Shown here: positions 36,720 through 49,191 of the stretch, in pieces
Position numbering within the stretch: position 1 is the first letter of the stretch
Layout of the letters: every line of letters starts with the position of its first letter
Assembly (NCBI RefSeq): GCF_900747795.2
Contig: NC_041394.2
Coordinates: 121,857,576 to 121,921,575 of the forward strand
Reading direction: 5' to 3'
DNA: 64,000 nt
Origin: Erpetoichthys calabaricus
Lineage: Eukaryota > Chordata > Cladistia > Polypteriformes > Polypteridae
Translations under genes and position numbers: made by a program
Notes under the pieces: generated by a model
What the model saw: the letters and a program-made list of their open reading frames with translations, nothing else
Database searches by the model: none
Told to the model about the DNA's origin: nothing

Positions 36720-36980
36720 TGATGTGAAGGAGAATTCACCAAGTGTTGGACTGCTCATAATAGTTCTAATAGTGGGTGAATATGAGCTTGGTTTAGACAG
36801 TTGTGAGACTGGTTAGTTTTACCCTACTAATGATATCTTGTCACAATAATATTTCTCCTGAGTACAATAAGAAGCATAGGTTCAGACATTTCGTGTCTGT
36901 GCTTGGCTGAGGGGACAATAGTGCAACGCTACCATTTGTGGGATTATGACTGAAACCTTTTAAATCAGAATCCCTCATAA
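36720..36980 (+). pseudogene. 28S rRNA fragment, right part
   Basis: It continues the 28S match: GAATTCACCAAG, GGTTAGTTTTACCCTACT, GGTTCAGACATTT, TGCTTGGCTGAGG and GTGGGATTATGACTGAA in order. It stops near GAATCCC at about 36979, before the 28S 3' end. It lacks several segments of the real gene. Confidence 0.9.
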
Positions 36981-38512
36981 TATATATGATATGTTACAGT
37001 AGCTAGATTCCTTTTGCCAGGGATAGCAGGAGGACACAGTTATTCAAAACAGGGCTGGGGAGTGGCCTGGATGAGTAGTCACTCCCTCTCAACTCTTCTG
37101 CACCACACATTTGTGGTGAACCCAATTTTAAATCATTTGTAGGTTGCCTAATTTTTAAAGTGAGCTAATCTTGAACACACATACCTTAATAAACAACAAA
37201 TCTAATAAATTAAGAAAACAAGATTTATTTACTTGATATAAAGTTCAGAAGTGGATGAATGGATGTGAGGCATTGTAAGAAGAAATAAGTTTGCTGGTTT
37301 ATCCATATAATCCTTTTTGAAAATGTTTAAATGCTAAGTGGTTTTCATTGGTTTAGAGCCAATATGACAGCATGCGGATTAATCTGCTTAATCTGCAATA
37401 AACAAAGACTAACTGATTCTGTGTGTCAGTTTCTCCAAGTCTCATGAGTTTCCTTCCACTTCCCAAATATCTGTGTTTGGAGTTAACTGACAACACTTAA
37501 TTGTGTGGCTTCAATAGGTGAATGTGCATTTGTGAGCACTGCCATCTGCCCAGGGTTAGTTTCTGCATAGGCATAATATTGCTATGATAGACCTAAGATT
37601 CTCACAAAAGGAACATTCTTTATGTCAGCGTGACAGCAACAAGAACAAAAAACAGGAGGCAGCAGATTCAAAAAACGTGTCTTAATTAGCAAAACTAACT
37701 GCAGGGAGAGATGCACAAAAGGGAGAACTCAAAGTATAAAAAAAACAAACAAAACAAGGTACCAGTAACAAAACCTGATGCTTCTGCAACTAACAAAATG
37801 TAGACCCCTGTCAGTCTGGTGAGGTGGCTTGTCCACCACAGCACCCCATCAGCTCCAGTTATCTTTCCCTTGAGCTAAAGTAAGCTATTTGGATTGGCAG
37901 AAACCTATTCTATACATTTTTTATTTTAGTTTAAATGTTTTATCATTTATTTTTCCATTATTCTTCTTTTTTCTTTGTAAGACACAGCTAACATCTTGGA
38001 TATAAGCCAGAATTTAATAATAAAGTGTTTTTGGAAAGATTTATTATATGTGCACATGTTCTGCAGTTTTGATTGTGTTTTTTTTTTTCATTTCACAATT
38101 TTTTTAAATTTGTATTGTGCATTATACTTGTTCTGTAATTTTAGTATTGGTACCTGATGAAGACAACATTCCTTCAATCACAATGTCTACTTTGTATGAA
38201 CCCTTGATTTGAAAAATTATTATTAGATATACCATAGATTTACAAATACATCCATGGACTCACCTTTGGTATTTCTCTAATATTTTTAAACTGATTATAA
38301 ATGAATTTAGTTTGTTTTTATCTTTATATGTATATATCCACATTTATAATTTTTCTTGCATATGTACTGTACTTCCTCATTTCCTGTATTTTCTATTTCT
38401 TTTATATAATGCTTTGTATCCCTTGTGATGTTTGTTTGTTTGTTTTGCCACCTTAGTGCTTTGGCTTACATATGCACTCTTGTGTTTAGGTTTCTTTGAG
38501 CGTCCTAATATA
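36981..38512. other. AT-rich intergenic DNA with a possible old SINE
   Basis: Around 37410-37600 the motif order again resembles a decayed SINE. The rest shows nothing recognised. Confidence 0.4.
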
Positions 38513-40160
38513 CAGTTTTATGAAAAAGTTTAGGTTCCCTTCGCAGCCTGCATAATAATTTACTCTACTTTCAACAAAAAAGATAACAGTGGTATGTCTT
38601 TCATTTCCTAGGAACATCTGAGTACTGGGGTGTTTTCCGAACAAAGATTTTTAGTGAAGCAGTATTTAGTTGTATGAAATTAAATCAAATGTGAAAAACT
38701 GGCTGCGCCATAATTTGGGTCCCCTTGTAATTTTGCTGATTTGATTGCATGTAACTGCTCATTACTGATTACTTGCAACACCAAATTGGTTGGATTAGCT
38801 TGTTAAGCCTTGAACTTCATAGACAGGTGTGTCCAATCATGAGAAAAGGTATTTAAGGTGGTCAGTTGCAAGTTGTGCTTCCCTTTGACTCTCCTCTGAA
38901 GAGTGACAGCATGGGATCCTCAAATCAACTCCCAAAAGATCTGAAAACAAAGATTGTTTAGTATCATGGTTTAGGGGAAGGCTACAAAAAGCTATCTCAG
39001 AGGTTTAAACTGTCAGTTTCAACTATAAGGAATGGAATCAGGAAATAGAAGGCCACAGGCACAGTTGCTGTTAAACCCAGGTCTGGCAGGCCAAGAAAAA
39101 TACAGGAGCGGCATATGCGCAGGATTGTGAGAATGGTTACAGCCAACCCACAGATCACCTCCAAAGACTTGCAAGAACATCTTGCTGCAGATGGTGTATC
39201 TGTACATCATTCTACAATTCAGCACAATTGGCACAAAGAACATCTTTATGGCAGGGTGATGAGAAAGAAGCCCTTTCTGCAGTCACCCCACAAACAGAAT
39301 CGCTTGTTGTATGTAAATGCTCATTTAGACAAGCCAGATTCATTTTGGAACAAAGTGCTTTGGACTGATGAGACAAAAATTGAGTTATTTGGTCATAACA
39401 AAAAGCGCTTTGCATGGCGGAAGAAGAACACGGCATTCCAAGAAAAACACCTGCAACCTACTGTCAAATTTGGTGGAGGTTCCATCATGCTGTGGGGCTG
39501 TGTGGCTAGTTCAAGGACTGGGGCCCTTGTTAAAGTCGAGTGTCAGATGAATTCAACCCAGTATCAACAAATTCTTCAGGATAATGTTCAAGCATCAGTC
39601 ACAAAGTTGAAGTTACGCAGGGGTCGGATATTCCAACAAGACAATGACCCAAAACACAGTTCGAAATCTACAAAGGAATTCATGCAGAGGGAGAAGTACA
39701 ATGTTCTGGAATGGCCGTCACAGTCCCCTGACTTGAATATCATCGAAAATCTATGGGATGATTTGAAGCAGGCTGTCCATGCTTGGCAGCCATCAAATTT
39801 AACTGAACTAGAAAGATTTTGTATGGAAGAATTGTCAAAAATACCTCCATCCAGAATCCAGACACTCATCAAAGGCTATAGGAGGCGTCTAGAGGCTGTT
39901 ATATTTGCAAAAGGAGGCTCAACTAAGTTTGATGTAATATCTCTGTTGGGGTGCCCAAATTTATGCGCCTGTCTAACTTTGTTATGATGCATATTGCATA
40001 TTTTCTGTTAATCCACTAAACTTAATGTCACTGCTGAAATACTACGGTTTCCATAAGGCAAGTCATATATTAAAAGGAAGATGCTACTTTGAAAGCTCAG
40101 CCAATGATAAAGAAAAATCCAAAGAATTAAGAGGGGTTCCCAAACTTTTTCATATGACTG
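38513..40160 (+). mobile_element. Tc1/mariner transposon, full length
   Basis: It is 1648 bases flanked by TA (38511-38512 and 40161-40162). Short inverted ends of about 27 bases read CAGTTTTATGAAAAAGTTTAGG and CAGTCATATGAAAAAGTTTGGG. It is a different family from the copy at 22035. It holds one transposase gene with two premature stops. Confidence 0.93.
38911..39987 (+). pseudogene. Tc1 transposase, DD34E core intact, two early stops
   Basis: The frame runs 358 codons from ATG at 38911 and is broken only by TAG at 38959-38961 and TAG at 39046-39048, both in the N-terminal DNA-binding half. The part from Met at 39115 is open for 290 codons. Catalytic residues are complete: Asp in WTDE (residue 85 of that part), Asp in DNDPKH (176) and Glu in SPDLNIIEN (211), with 34 residues between the last two. 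A protein starting at 39115 would lack the first helix-turn-helix. The ordinary length of about 340 residues and few breaks suggest a moderately young copy. Confidence 0.9.
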
Positions 40161-40162
40161 TA

Positions 40163-40689
40163 GTTGTTTGGTATTACAGGTGTACTTTTGCTGTTGCGTT
40201 GTGTTTGGTGAGGTTTATGTAGGTCTTTTTCTTGTAACTGTCCTGCTTCCTTGCCATTTTGATTGCATTTCAGCAGGCTTCCTTATTGTGAAAGGATGGT
40301 TGTTTTGTGTGACAGCTTAAAGCTTTCCTAATTTAAATTGATATTTATCTTGTTAGCAACTTATTATATGCTAAGGAAGATAATGTAACAGAAGTAGAAA
40401 AAATAGTACATCAGCTGAATTGATTGTCTAAGCACTTTTATAAACAATGTGTAAGATTGGAGAACAGTGTAAACCTCTATCCATCTATCTGTTTTCTGGA
40501 CATACCTGATCTAATTCAGGTTCCTGAAGCCAAATGTAATAATACAACATTGAATGCAGAATCTGAGAATCTGCAGATTTCACTGAGATAGTGACTGACC
40601 CTGGATTTGACCCCAAGATTGTTGAGTTCTGGGGCAACAACTTACTGTAAGTCACTGTGCTCTGCCCTTACATATACCCACAAGTTACA
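40163..40689. other. AT-rich intergenic DNA
   Basis: A weak SINE-like stretch lies at 40475-40670; I saw nothing else. Confidence 0.4.
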
Positions 40690-41010
40690 TAATATTCTCA
40701 AAGCCACTTAACCCAGTTAAGGGTAGAGGGGGATACAACCTATCCTGGCAGTACTTAACATAAGATCGGCAACAGCTCCTGACAAGGTGCCAGTCCATTG
40801 TAGAGCACCTGCAGGCACCTACACTGACGCTTTCACTGGTGCCAGTGTGGAACCACTATTTGACAAAACCTGCAATTTTTTGTCAGTGTGGGAGGAAAGC
40901 ACCACAATCACACATGGAGTACATAGAAACTCCACTCTGACAACAACTGAGCCTGGGATTTGAACCCAGAATGCTGGACACATGTGGCAGATGATGCAGT
41001 GCCATTCCAA
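40690..41010 (-). repeat. Old, degraded SINE (minus strand)
   Basis: On the plus strand it reads AGCCACTTAACCCAGTTAAG, then CAAGGTGCCAGTCCATTG, GTGGGAGGAAAGC and GGGATTTGAACCCAGAATGC, the reversed order of a tRNA-derived SINE with box B at the right. Confidence 0.5.
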
Positions 41011-43223
41011 GTTAAATTACTAATTAGAAAAATGAATGCATAAGCAAAATGTACATTCCGTAAAAGAGTGAATCATGATTTTATAAATGATTTTATAAAT
41101 GACTATCAGAAGGTCTGGGTATCCTAATGTATCTGTAATACTAAATTAATATTATCAGAGTTTCTACATGGTAGCTGCACACAAGACAGACTGAACAACA
41201 TGTATGATTACTTCAGCATTCAGGAAAAGGTCACATTGTGAATAGTTTAGCTTCTACCATTGTTAAATGTCCAACAATGTATAATGGTTTTTATGATTTC
41301 AAAATGAAGAATAAGCTTTGGGAAGCCAAGTCCCCAAGGAAATTGAAAGAACAAATCAATGTCAGCTGCTAACTAAGTCCTATAGTTCATTGTTCTCTGT
41401 GTTGATAAATGAGTGTTCAGTATGCATCTAAGCCTATCAAACCACCTTTAGAACTGCTTAAGAAAATGTATGCTGATAGAGAAAGTTAAATAAAAAGTAC
41501 ATCTCATATGCCAAAGATAAAAAAGGTTTAATTAGTCAGTTTTCTCTTAAAGCACTCTTTATATTCAGATTAGTCAGTGGGAGAGCTGCAGAGCTGCAAC
41601 ACTTTTGATGGCAAAGTCATGAAAAAAACAGTTTAAATGCTTTAGCTCACATACACTCCTAATTACACCCTGCCCGTCCATGAGAAGCTTAAATTAATTA
41701 CCTGATAGCAAGGCTTTAGTATTTTTGAAAACAGCTCTGGGACAATACTCTTGTTATCTTTGTGTTCTATTCTTTAATTAATATTGTAACGAGCACGGAG
41801 GCTGAAGAGAGAGGGGGGGAATCAGCAGTTCAAGGCCTTAAACAAACAGGTGTATTATTGTTTTACTGAATACATTCATGCCTAAGCAAGCTTCATTACT
41901 ATCAGGCACAATGGGAAATGCTTTCAAAACAACAAACACCTACTCAGATATAACAGCAAGTTGCACCCGATCTCGCCTTATTCCCTCTTTATGTACACAA
42001 GTAACAATCTCTTACATAGTCTGTCACCCCTGTAGATGTGTAGCCAGGTCCTTATGATCTCTTCTTAAGCGTGTGCATGGTAAGCGTTCCTGAAATGAGC
42101 CACCTCTTTGCCACCCCTCCATGGCACGTTCACTATCTCCCTTTAGCTCCCTTCCAGCACCTTCCATCCAAACCAGAGTTCTCCTCACATAGGCTGTTCT
42201 CATCTCAGTGTGACTGTGCCACTCCTGTTCAAGTCCTGCATGGGGCTGCCCATCAACCTTGAAAAGCAAATTACAGATGCATTAGAAATGACAGGACTAC
42301 ACTGAAAAGCTGGCCTCATCAAATTTGGAACAGCTTTGGTCTGCTACTGCTACAATGATATTGCATTGTAAGAAAAATAATAGAACATAACAACAAGACT
42401 TAACATTACTTGTAATACCAGTGGGCTCCCTCATGAATCCTCTGAAGGTCATACAAATGGAGAACATAAATGTCTGGTTCTGCTCAGGCTCAAGGTTCTT
42501 TGTTGTTGTTTTTATAATTCTTCTGTTTATTCTAATTTACTGTTTGCTTCTCTGTTTCCATATACAATTACATTGATTTTTTATTCTGGGTTGTTTCACC
42601 TTTTGTGATGTAAATTCTACACCTGCGTCAGATTATTTTGTAAATGATGCCACCTTACTGTATAATAGAATGAGTGTTAGATGAGCTTCTAATCCAAAAA
42701 AAACTCTCAGAAAAATAATTAAAAATTGTTAGAAATGTTAAGTTTTTAACTCATATTATTCATGAATGAGATTCTTGCTTTACCTATTACACAAAATTTG
42801 TTCAATTGACCAAGACAAAGCTCTGACCCTAAAGCCTGACCGCTGCACACAGCATCCTTACTTTAGCTAATGACTAGTATTCTTTCTGATAGTCTCTGTA
42901 AAATCGAATGCCTATTTTTTTTTGGTTTAAACATTTTATGAATAAACGGGATGGCCCGGTTAGAACCCCAACATTTTATTTGATTTCCTGTCTTATTACT
43001 GGTTGACACCCCCTACTTAGCAGCTTTCCCTTCACAATAGCATTCCTTCAGCTTCAACACAGTAGAAGTTATAACAGTTGTCATGTAATTGTACCTTTCT
43101 AAGTTCTGGTAATAATAAAGAGAGTAAATTTAGATAATATAAGCTTTTGGACAGCACTGAAAGGAGCACATTTCTCAGGAGACCCAACAAGAATTAAAAA
43201 TGGAGAGACAATATAAGAATCAC
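41011..43223. other. AT-rich intergenic DNA, possible LTR-like stretch
   Basis: A segment from TGTAACGAGCACGG (41786) to about 42270 is more GC-rich and could be a decayed repeat, but no paired ends or duplication were found. The rest shows nothing. Confidence 0.35.
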
Positions 43224-43528
43224 AAGTATAATAGTGCAGTGAACCCAGCCACAGGGGATGTATGTTTCTCCGTGCCGGTCCCAAGCCCGGATAAATGGAG
43301 AGGGTTACGTCAGGAAAGGCATCCGGTGTAAAATTTTGTCAAATCAATATGCGGACAACAATACAAATTTCCATACCGGATTGGTCAAGCCCCGGGTTAA
43401 CAACGACTGCCACCAGTACTGTTAGCCAACAGGGTGCTGGCAGAAATTGGGCTACTGTTGGCTGAAGAAAAAGAAGAAGGGGGGAGGACTGTGTCCGGAG
43501 GCAGGAGGAGAGGAGGAAGGTAAAGAGA

Positions 43529-46500
43529 GTGGAACTGAGGGTAAGAACTTTGAATGTTGGCAGTATGATTGGTAAGGGGAGAGAGTTAGCCGATATGATG
43601 GAGAGAAGAAAGGTTGATATATTGTGCGTGGAAGAGACTAAATGGAAGGGGAGTAAGGCCAGGTGGATCGGAGGTGGATTGAAATTGTTCTATCATGGTG
43701 TGGATAGGAGAAGAAATGAAGTAGGGGTTATTCTGAAGGAATAGTATGTCAAGAATGTTCTGGAGGTTAAAAGAGTGTCAGACAGAGTAATGATTATGAA
43801 GCTGGAAATTGGAGGTGTGATGATGAATGTTGTTAGTGCATATGCCCTGCAAGTTGGGTGTGCAATGGATGAGAAAGAAGATTTCTGGATTGAGTTGGAT
43901 GAAGTGATGAACAGTGTACCCAAGGGACAGAAAGTGGTGATTGGAGCAGATTTCATTGGGCATGTTGGTGAAGGGAACAGAGGAGACAAGGAGGTGATGG
44001 GTAGGTATGGTGTCAAGGAGAGGAATGAAGAAGGTCTGAGGATAGTGGATTTTACCAAAGGGATGGACATGGCTGTGGTGAATACGTATTTTAAGAAGAA
44101 GGAGGGACATAGGGTGACGTACAAGAGTGGAGGAAGATGCACACAAGTAGATTACAGCCTATGCAGAAGAGTCAATATGAAGGAGAATGAAGACTGCAAA
44201 GTGGTGGCAGGGTAAAGTGTAGTTAAGCCGCATAGGATGGTGGTCTGTAGGATGACGTTGGAGATCAAGAAGAGGAAGAGAGTGAGGGCAGAGCCAAGGA
44301 TCAAATGGTGGAAGCTGAAAAAGGAAGACTGTATGATTGAGTTTAGGGAGAAGGTGAGACAGGCACTGGGTGGTAGTGAAGAGTTACCAGACAGTTGGGA
44401 AACTACAGCAGATGTAGTAAGGGTGACAGCAAGAAGGGTGCTTGGCTGTGGTGTTATGGGTCCACAGCTCTCCCAGCAAAGGCCGTTTCTATTTAATAAA
44501 TAATCGCCGCGCTCGCGGCTTAGCGAGGGGGTGTGGTAACTGTAGCGAACTGCAGGGTGATCTGTGATGTGGGCGTTTCTCACCTAAGTGCACAGGTGAG
44601 AGACTGCCCACATCCATGATTGTTCCTGTGGCTAATGGGCTGCAGCTGCTATGTCCTATCCGCATATATAGAGAAGCGTGAGCCGGTTAAGGAGGGGAAA
44701 AGAAGTAAAAGGAAGGAAAGAGAGAACGGGAGGTAGCAGGAAGCAGTTGGAGAAAGCCGGTGTGAGGAAGGAGAGTGAGCGAGCAAGAGCAGGCTCATAT
44801 TAGAGAAAGCAGGCAGCTGGGAAGAGAGCCCACGAGGGGAGTGTATGGCTGACACTCAGTGGGACTGAGAAAGCGGTCGCTCCAGCTGAGCGACTAAGTA
44901 GCTGGAGTGACCAGTAGAGGAATTGACTTGACCATAGAAGGAGCGGGAGTCGAGAAGGCTTTGGGCTGGTGTAGTCCCAGTGTGAGCGCCTTGGCCGCTG
45001 GGAAATATCCCAAGTCTTGGTCCGGTTGGGAGCCCGACGAAGCCAAGGAACGGAGGGCTACCGGACTAGGTTGAAGGGCAGCTGATCTTGCAGGTAGGCA
45101 ACTCTCCTGTAGAGCAGACCAGATGGGCGTAGCAGGGGAGCCGTCATGGAAGCAGAAGACACCAGGCTTGTGGTTTTTACATTACTTCCTGTGACATTTT
45201 ACCTCGTGGTTTTTAGAAGAGTTTTTCTATTTATTGATTTTAACCTTCACGTTTCGTTTTATGGATTATTTATTTAATGAAGACATTTGAATGAACTGCA
45301 AAGCACTTTATTAGAACACTGATTGTTTTGATTGTTCTTTTAATAAAAGCACTTTACACATTTAATACATCATCCCCTTGCTCAATTGTTTATTGCCTCA
45401 CTGTCTAGCTCATCGGTGACATTAGCGACGGTGTTGGGTTCAAGGGCTCCCCAACAGTTGATGGGAGCATGTTGCAGTACCCGCATTGTCACATTGGCGT
45501 GACATCTGGACAGAGGAAGGAGGAAAAGGAAGCCTGGTGGTGGAATGGGGAAGTACAGGAGAGTATACAGAGGAAGAGGATGGCAAAGAAGAAGTGGGAT
45601 AGTCATAGAGATGCAGAAAGTAGACAAGAGTGCAAGGAGATAAGGCGCAAGGTGAAGAGAAAGGTGGTGAAGGCTAAAGAAAAAGCGTATGATGAGTTCT
45701 ATGAGAGGTTGGACAATAAAGAGGGAGAAAAGGACATGTACCGATTGGCTACACAGAGGGACCGAGCTGGTAAAGATGTGCAGCAGGTTAGGGTAATAAA
45801 GGATAAAGATGGAAACATACTCACAAGCGAGGAGAGTGTGTTTAGCAGATGGAAAGAGTACTTTGGGAGGCTTATGAATGAAGAGAACGAGAGAGAGAAG
45901 AGGTTGGATGATGTGGAGATAGTGAATCAGGAAGTGCAACGAATTAGCAAGGAGGAAGTAAGGACAGCTATGAAGAGGACAAAGAATAGAAAAGCCGTTG
46001 GTCCAGATGACATACCTGTGGAAGCATGGAGGTGTTTAGGAGAGATGGCAGTGGAGTTTTTAACCAGATTGTTTAATGAAATCTTGGAAAGATGATGAAA
46101 GAGGATGCCTGAGGAATGGAGAAGTGTACTGGTGCTGATATTTAAGAATAAGGGGGATGTGCAGGACTGTAGTAACTACAGCAGGATAAAATTGATGAGC
46201 CACACCATGAAGTTATGGGAAAGAGTAGTGGAAGTTAGGTTAAGAAGTGAGGTGATGATTAGTGAGCAGCAGTATGGTTATGGTTTCATGCCAAGAAAGA
46301 GCACCACAGATGCGATGTTTGATCTAAGGGCGTTGATGGAGAAGTACAGAGAAGGCCAGAAGGAGTTGCATTGCGTCTTTGTGGACTTGAAGAAAGCATA
46401 TGACAGGGTGCCTCGAGAGGAGTTATGGTATTGTATGAGGAAGTCGGGAGTGGCAGAGAAGTAAATAAGAGTTGTACAGGATATGTACGAGGGAAGTGTG

Positions 46501-47406
46501 ACTGTGGTAAGGTCTGCAGTAGGAGTGACGGATGCATTCAAGGCGGAGGTGGGATTACATCAGGAATCGGCTCTGAGCCCTTTCTTATTTGCAATGGTGA
46601 TGGACAGGTTGACAGACAAGATTAGACAGGAGACCCCGTGGACTATGACGTTTGCTGATGACATTGTAATCTGTAGTGATAGTAGGGAGCAGGTTGAGGA
46701 GACCCTGGAGAGGTGGAGATATGCTCTAGAGAGGAGAGGAATGAAGGTCAGTAGGAACAAGACAGAATACATGTGTGTAAATGAGAGGGAGGTCAGTGGA
46801 ATGGTGAGGATGCAAGGAGTAGAGTTGGCGAAGATGGATGAGTTTAAATACTTGGGATCAACAGTACAGAGTAATGGGGATTGTGGAAGAGAGGTGAAAA
46901 AGAGAGTGCAGGCAGGGCGGAATGGGTGGAGAAGAGTGTCAGGAGTGATTTGTGACAGACGGATATCAGCAAGAGTGAAAGGGAAGGTCTACAGGACAGT
47001 AGTGAGACCAGCTATGTTATATGGGTTGGAGACAGTGGCACTGACCAGAAAGCAGGAGACAGAGCTGGGGGTGGCAGAGTTAAAGATGCTAAGATTTGCA
47101 TTGGGTGTGACGAGGATGGACAGGATTAGAAATGAGTACTTTAGAGGGTCAGCTCAAGTTGAACGGTTGGGAGACAAAGTCAGAGAGGTGAAATTGTGTT
47201 GTTTTGGACACGTGCAGAGGACAAATGCTGAATATATTGGGAGAAGGATGCTAAGGATAGAGCTGCCAGGGAAGAGGAAAAAAGGAAGGCCTAAGCGAAG
47301 GTTTATGGGTGTGATGAGAGAGGACATGCAAGTGATGGGTGTAACAGAACAAGATGCAGAGGACAGAAAGATATGGAAGAAGATGATCCACTGTGGCAAC
47401 CCCTAA
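43529..47406 (+). pseudogene. RTE LINE ORF: endonuclease and reverse transcriptase
   Basis: The product would nick target DNA and copy its RNA into the site. The AP-type endonuclease starts RTLNVGSM and has CVEETKWKG; the later motif reads GADFIGHVGEG, where the family has Asn in place of Ile, so a catalytic residue seems lost. Reverse transcriptase motifs follow, with FADDIVIC at 46651. The C-terminal part ends MIHCGNP at 47406. Stops interrupt the frame at 43741 (TAG), 44213 (TAA), 46093 and 46096 (TGA TGA) and 46462 (TAA). The solo LTR splits the frame at 44447. It resembles proteins often mislabelled craniofacial development protein 2. It is not functional. Confidence 0.9.
44447..45493 (+). 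mobile_element. Solo LTR inside the RTE LINE
   Basis: It is 1047 bases, starting TGTGGTGTTATGGG and ending GCATTGTCACA, with 5-base duplications TTGGC at 44442-44446 and 45494-45498. A TATA-like box (near 44665) and an AATAAAA signal (near 45340) fit U3-R-U5 order. No internal genes are present, so it is the product of recombination between two LTRs. The superfamily is not certain. It is younger than the LINE copy; perfect target repeats suggest modest age. Confidence 0.8.
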
Positions 47407-47441
47407 CGGGAGCTGCTGAAAGAAGAAGAAGTATAATAGTG

Positions 47442-48283
47442 GAGCGCTGAATAAGCAAAAAAAAGAAGAAGAGGTGTACAGCTCCAGAGAGAAGGTTGGT
47501 GGAGGCCACTTGTGTTCTGGAAAAACTACACCACCTGAAGGAAACCATCAGGTGAGCCTGTTATAATTTTTTGTTAAAAGTAAAATAAATTCCATGAAGT
47601 AATAGCAGATTATTTTTCTTATGTTTGTAAATTTAAGTGATGGTGGATGATCATTTCCATAAATTTTAAAGAATAGTTTAGCAAAATCCTCTTATGAAAG
47701 ATCATTAATTTATAAAATGTACTTTGATTGACATTTAAAATATTTTTTTTCTTGTTTAAACTCACTGTGTAATTGTTGTTAGTGTATTAGTGGCTTATTT
47801 GTTAATCGTCTTGTATCATAATTCATGTGTGGGAGGGTGCACTGCAGTGCTGGATTTTGTAAATAGCTGAAATACTGAAGTTTTTATTTTTCTACATTTA
47901 CAATAAATAATTTTCTTTTAATTGTGTCATTTACGTCTGTTGATGTGTTTTGTATTTGTACCTGTTTCTAGTAGGAAAATAGTGTTGGTCACTCTTTATT
48001 TACTTGTTCTTTTTTCTTGCTGCTCCAAGGCTCAATAGTGTGTAGTATAATCATTCCAGCTCGGGGCATAAGAATTGACTTGATGAGTGGTGCTAAGTGT
48101 TCACTGCCATGAGGACTTAAAGGGACACTTTTCTATGTGCTGTAGGGGCTGATCTAGCTATGTGGACCATCACCCAATTGGGGCCTGAAAAGTAAGCTTT
48201 AAGACTCATAAGGGCATAATCTTACTGAGAGAAACTTTCTTTTAGATAGCAATCATGATTACGAACAGTGAAGGCTTCATATA
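47442..48283. other. Intergenic DNA
   Basis: AT-rich, nothing recognised. A CAG/GTGAGC junction near 47551 looks like a splice donor but has no supporting exon. Confidence 0.4.
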
Positions 48284-49183
48284 ATGTTGTAACGAGAAGC
48301 ATCATAAGCAAACACAACTCAGAGATACTTGAGTTTTCTACGTTGCACTTGTTTTTGTTCCGTAACAAACGGTGCCCTGTCTTATATTCCATTATTTGGG
48401 CTACAGAGCACAACTCCAAACCAATAAAAGAAAGCTTTCCCTACCAATATCTCCTGCCACTCACGTTCTGTCTTTTTCTACACCACAAACACTCCTGCTT
48501 ATTGTCTCCTGACTCCCTATTCAAAACTTCCTTCCGCCACAGCTTCCTTTTTCCCCTAACTTCTCCTGTTACTCGTCTCTTAAGAGGCATGTCCGCCCCT
48601 TACAGAACAGAAGCCCTTCACCCAGTCCCATCACTTACACCATTCATTCCAGCCTTTCTGCTCTCGCACAGAGCATCACAAGTTGCCTGAATTCACAATA
48701 AATTAACAAAACATATTATAACAGAATTTAAAAAGAAAACTACAATGCAGAAGAACATTAACATTAATACAGAATAACATTACCATCAGTGGTTTCCATT
48801 ATCAACATATTTTAAAATTTTGTCTGCAACACACTTTATATTGTTCTTCCTGCTGTGTAATTTGAAGCAATACTTAAAGCACTTTTGCTGTTTTAATAAG
48901 TGTTTAATAATTTCAATTTTTTGTGACAATTCCAACACCACATTCATACATTTATCGTCCATAACAATGTATCGTAGGAGTTTAATTATAACAACAGGGA
49001 AAAACTACAAAACACCATTAAAATTAAAGGTACGTAACTGACACTGTGATTTCAAAATGCAGCGTGGCATTTAGTGCTGGGGAAAAACACTAAGTGCTAG
49101 CACACGGGGAGAGTTTTTTTTTTGCCCTGAAGGTTAATGGAAACTGAAGGTTAATTGAGTGATGGATAATCAAGGTTTTACTG
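48284..49183 (-). mobile_element. Tigger/pogo-type remnant, second copy
   Basis: On the minus strand it begins CAGTAAAACCTTGATTATCC (end at 49183, then TA) and follows the element at 25410 in order, including the GGGCAAAAAA stretch and the segment near CTTTCCCTACCAATA. Similarity stops near 48284, so the other end is missing. Confidence 0.7.
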
Positions 49184-49191
49184 TACTACAA

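Larger units (their letters stand above)
43237..47428 (+). mobile_element. RTE-type LINE, near full length, split by a solo LTR
   Basis: It is flanked by a 13-base duplication AAGTATAATAGTG (43224-43236 and 47429-47441). Without the LTR and its duplication it is about 3.1 kb, the usual size of RTE elements. It has a 5' UTR of about 0.3 kb, one ORF with endonuclease then reverse transcriptase, a very short 3' UTR and an AAG-rich end. Confidence 0.9.

Noticed and set aside
41786-42280. Possible LTR starting TGTAACGAG
   Set aside because: A TG start and a nearby CA end can be picked by eye, but no matching duplication or second copy supports it.
43693-46541. Minus-strand frames of 80 to 185 codons over the RTE LINE
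   Set aside because: They are antisense shadows of the purine-rich LINE coding strand.
47470-47556. Possible host exon ending in CAG/GTGAGC
   Set aside because: There is no upstream acceptor, no conserved protein and no partner exon; a single splice-like motif is not enough.
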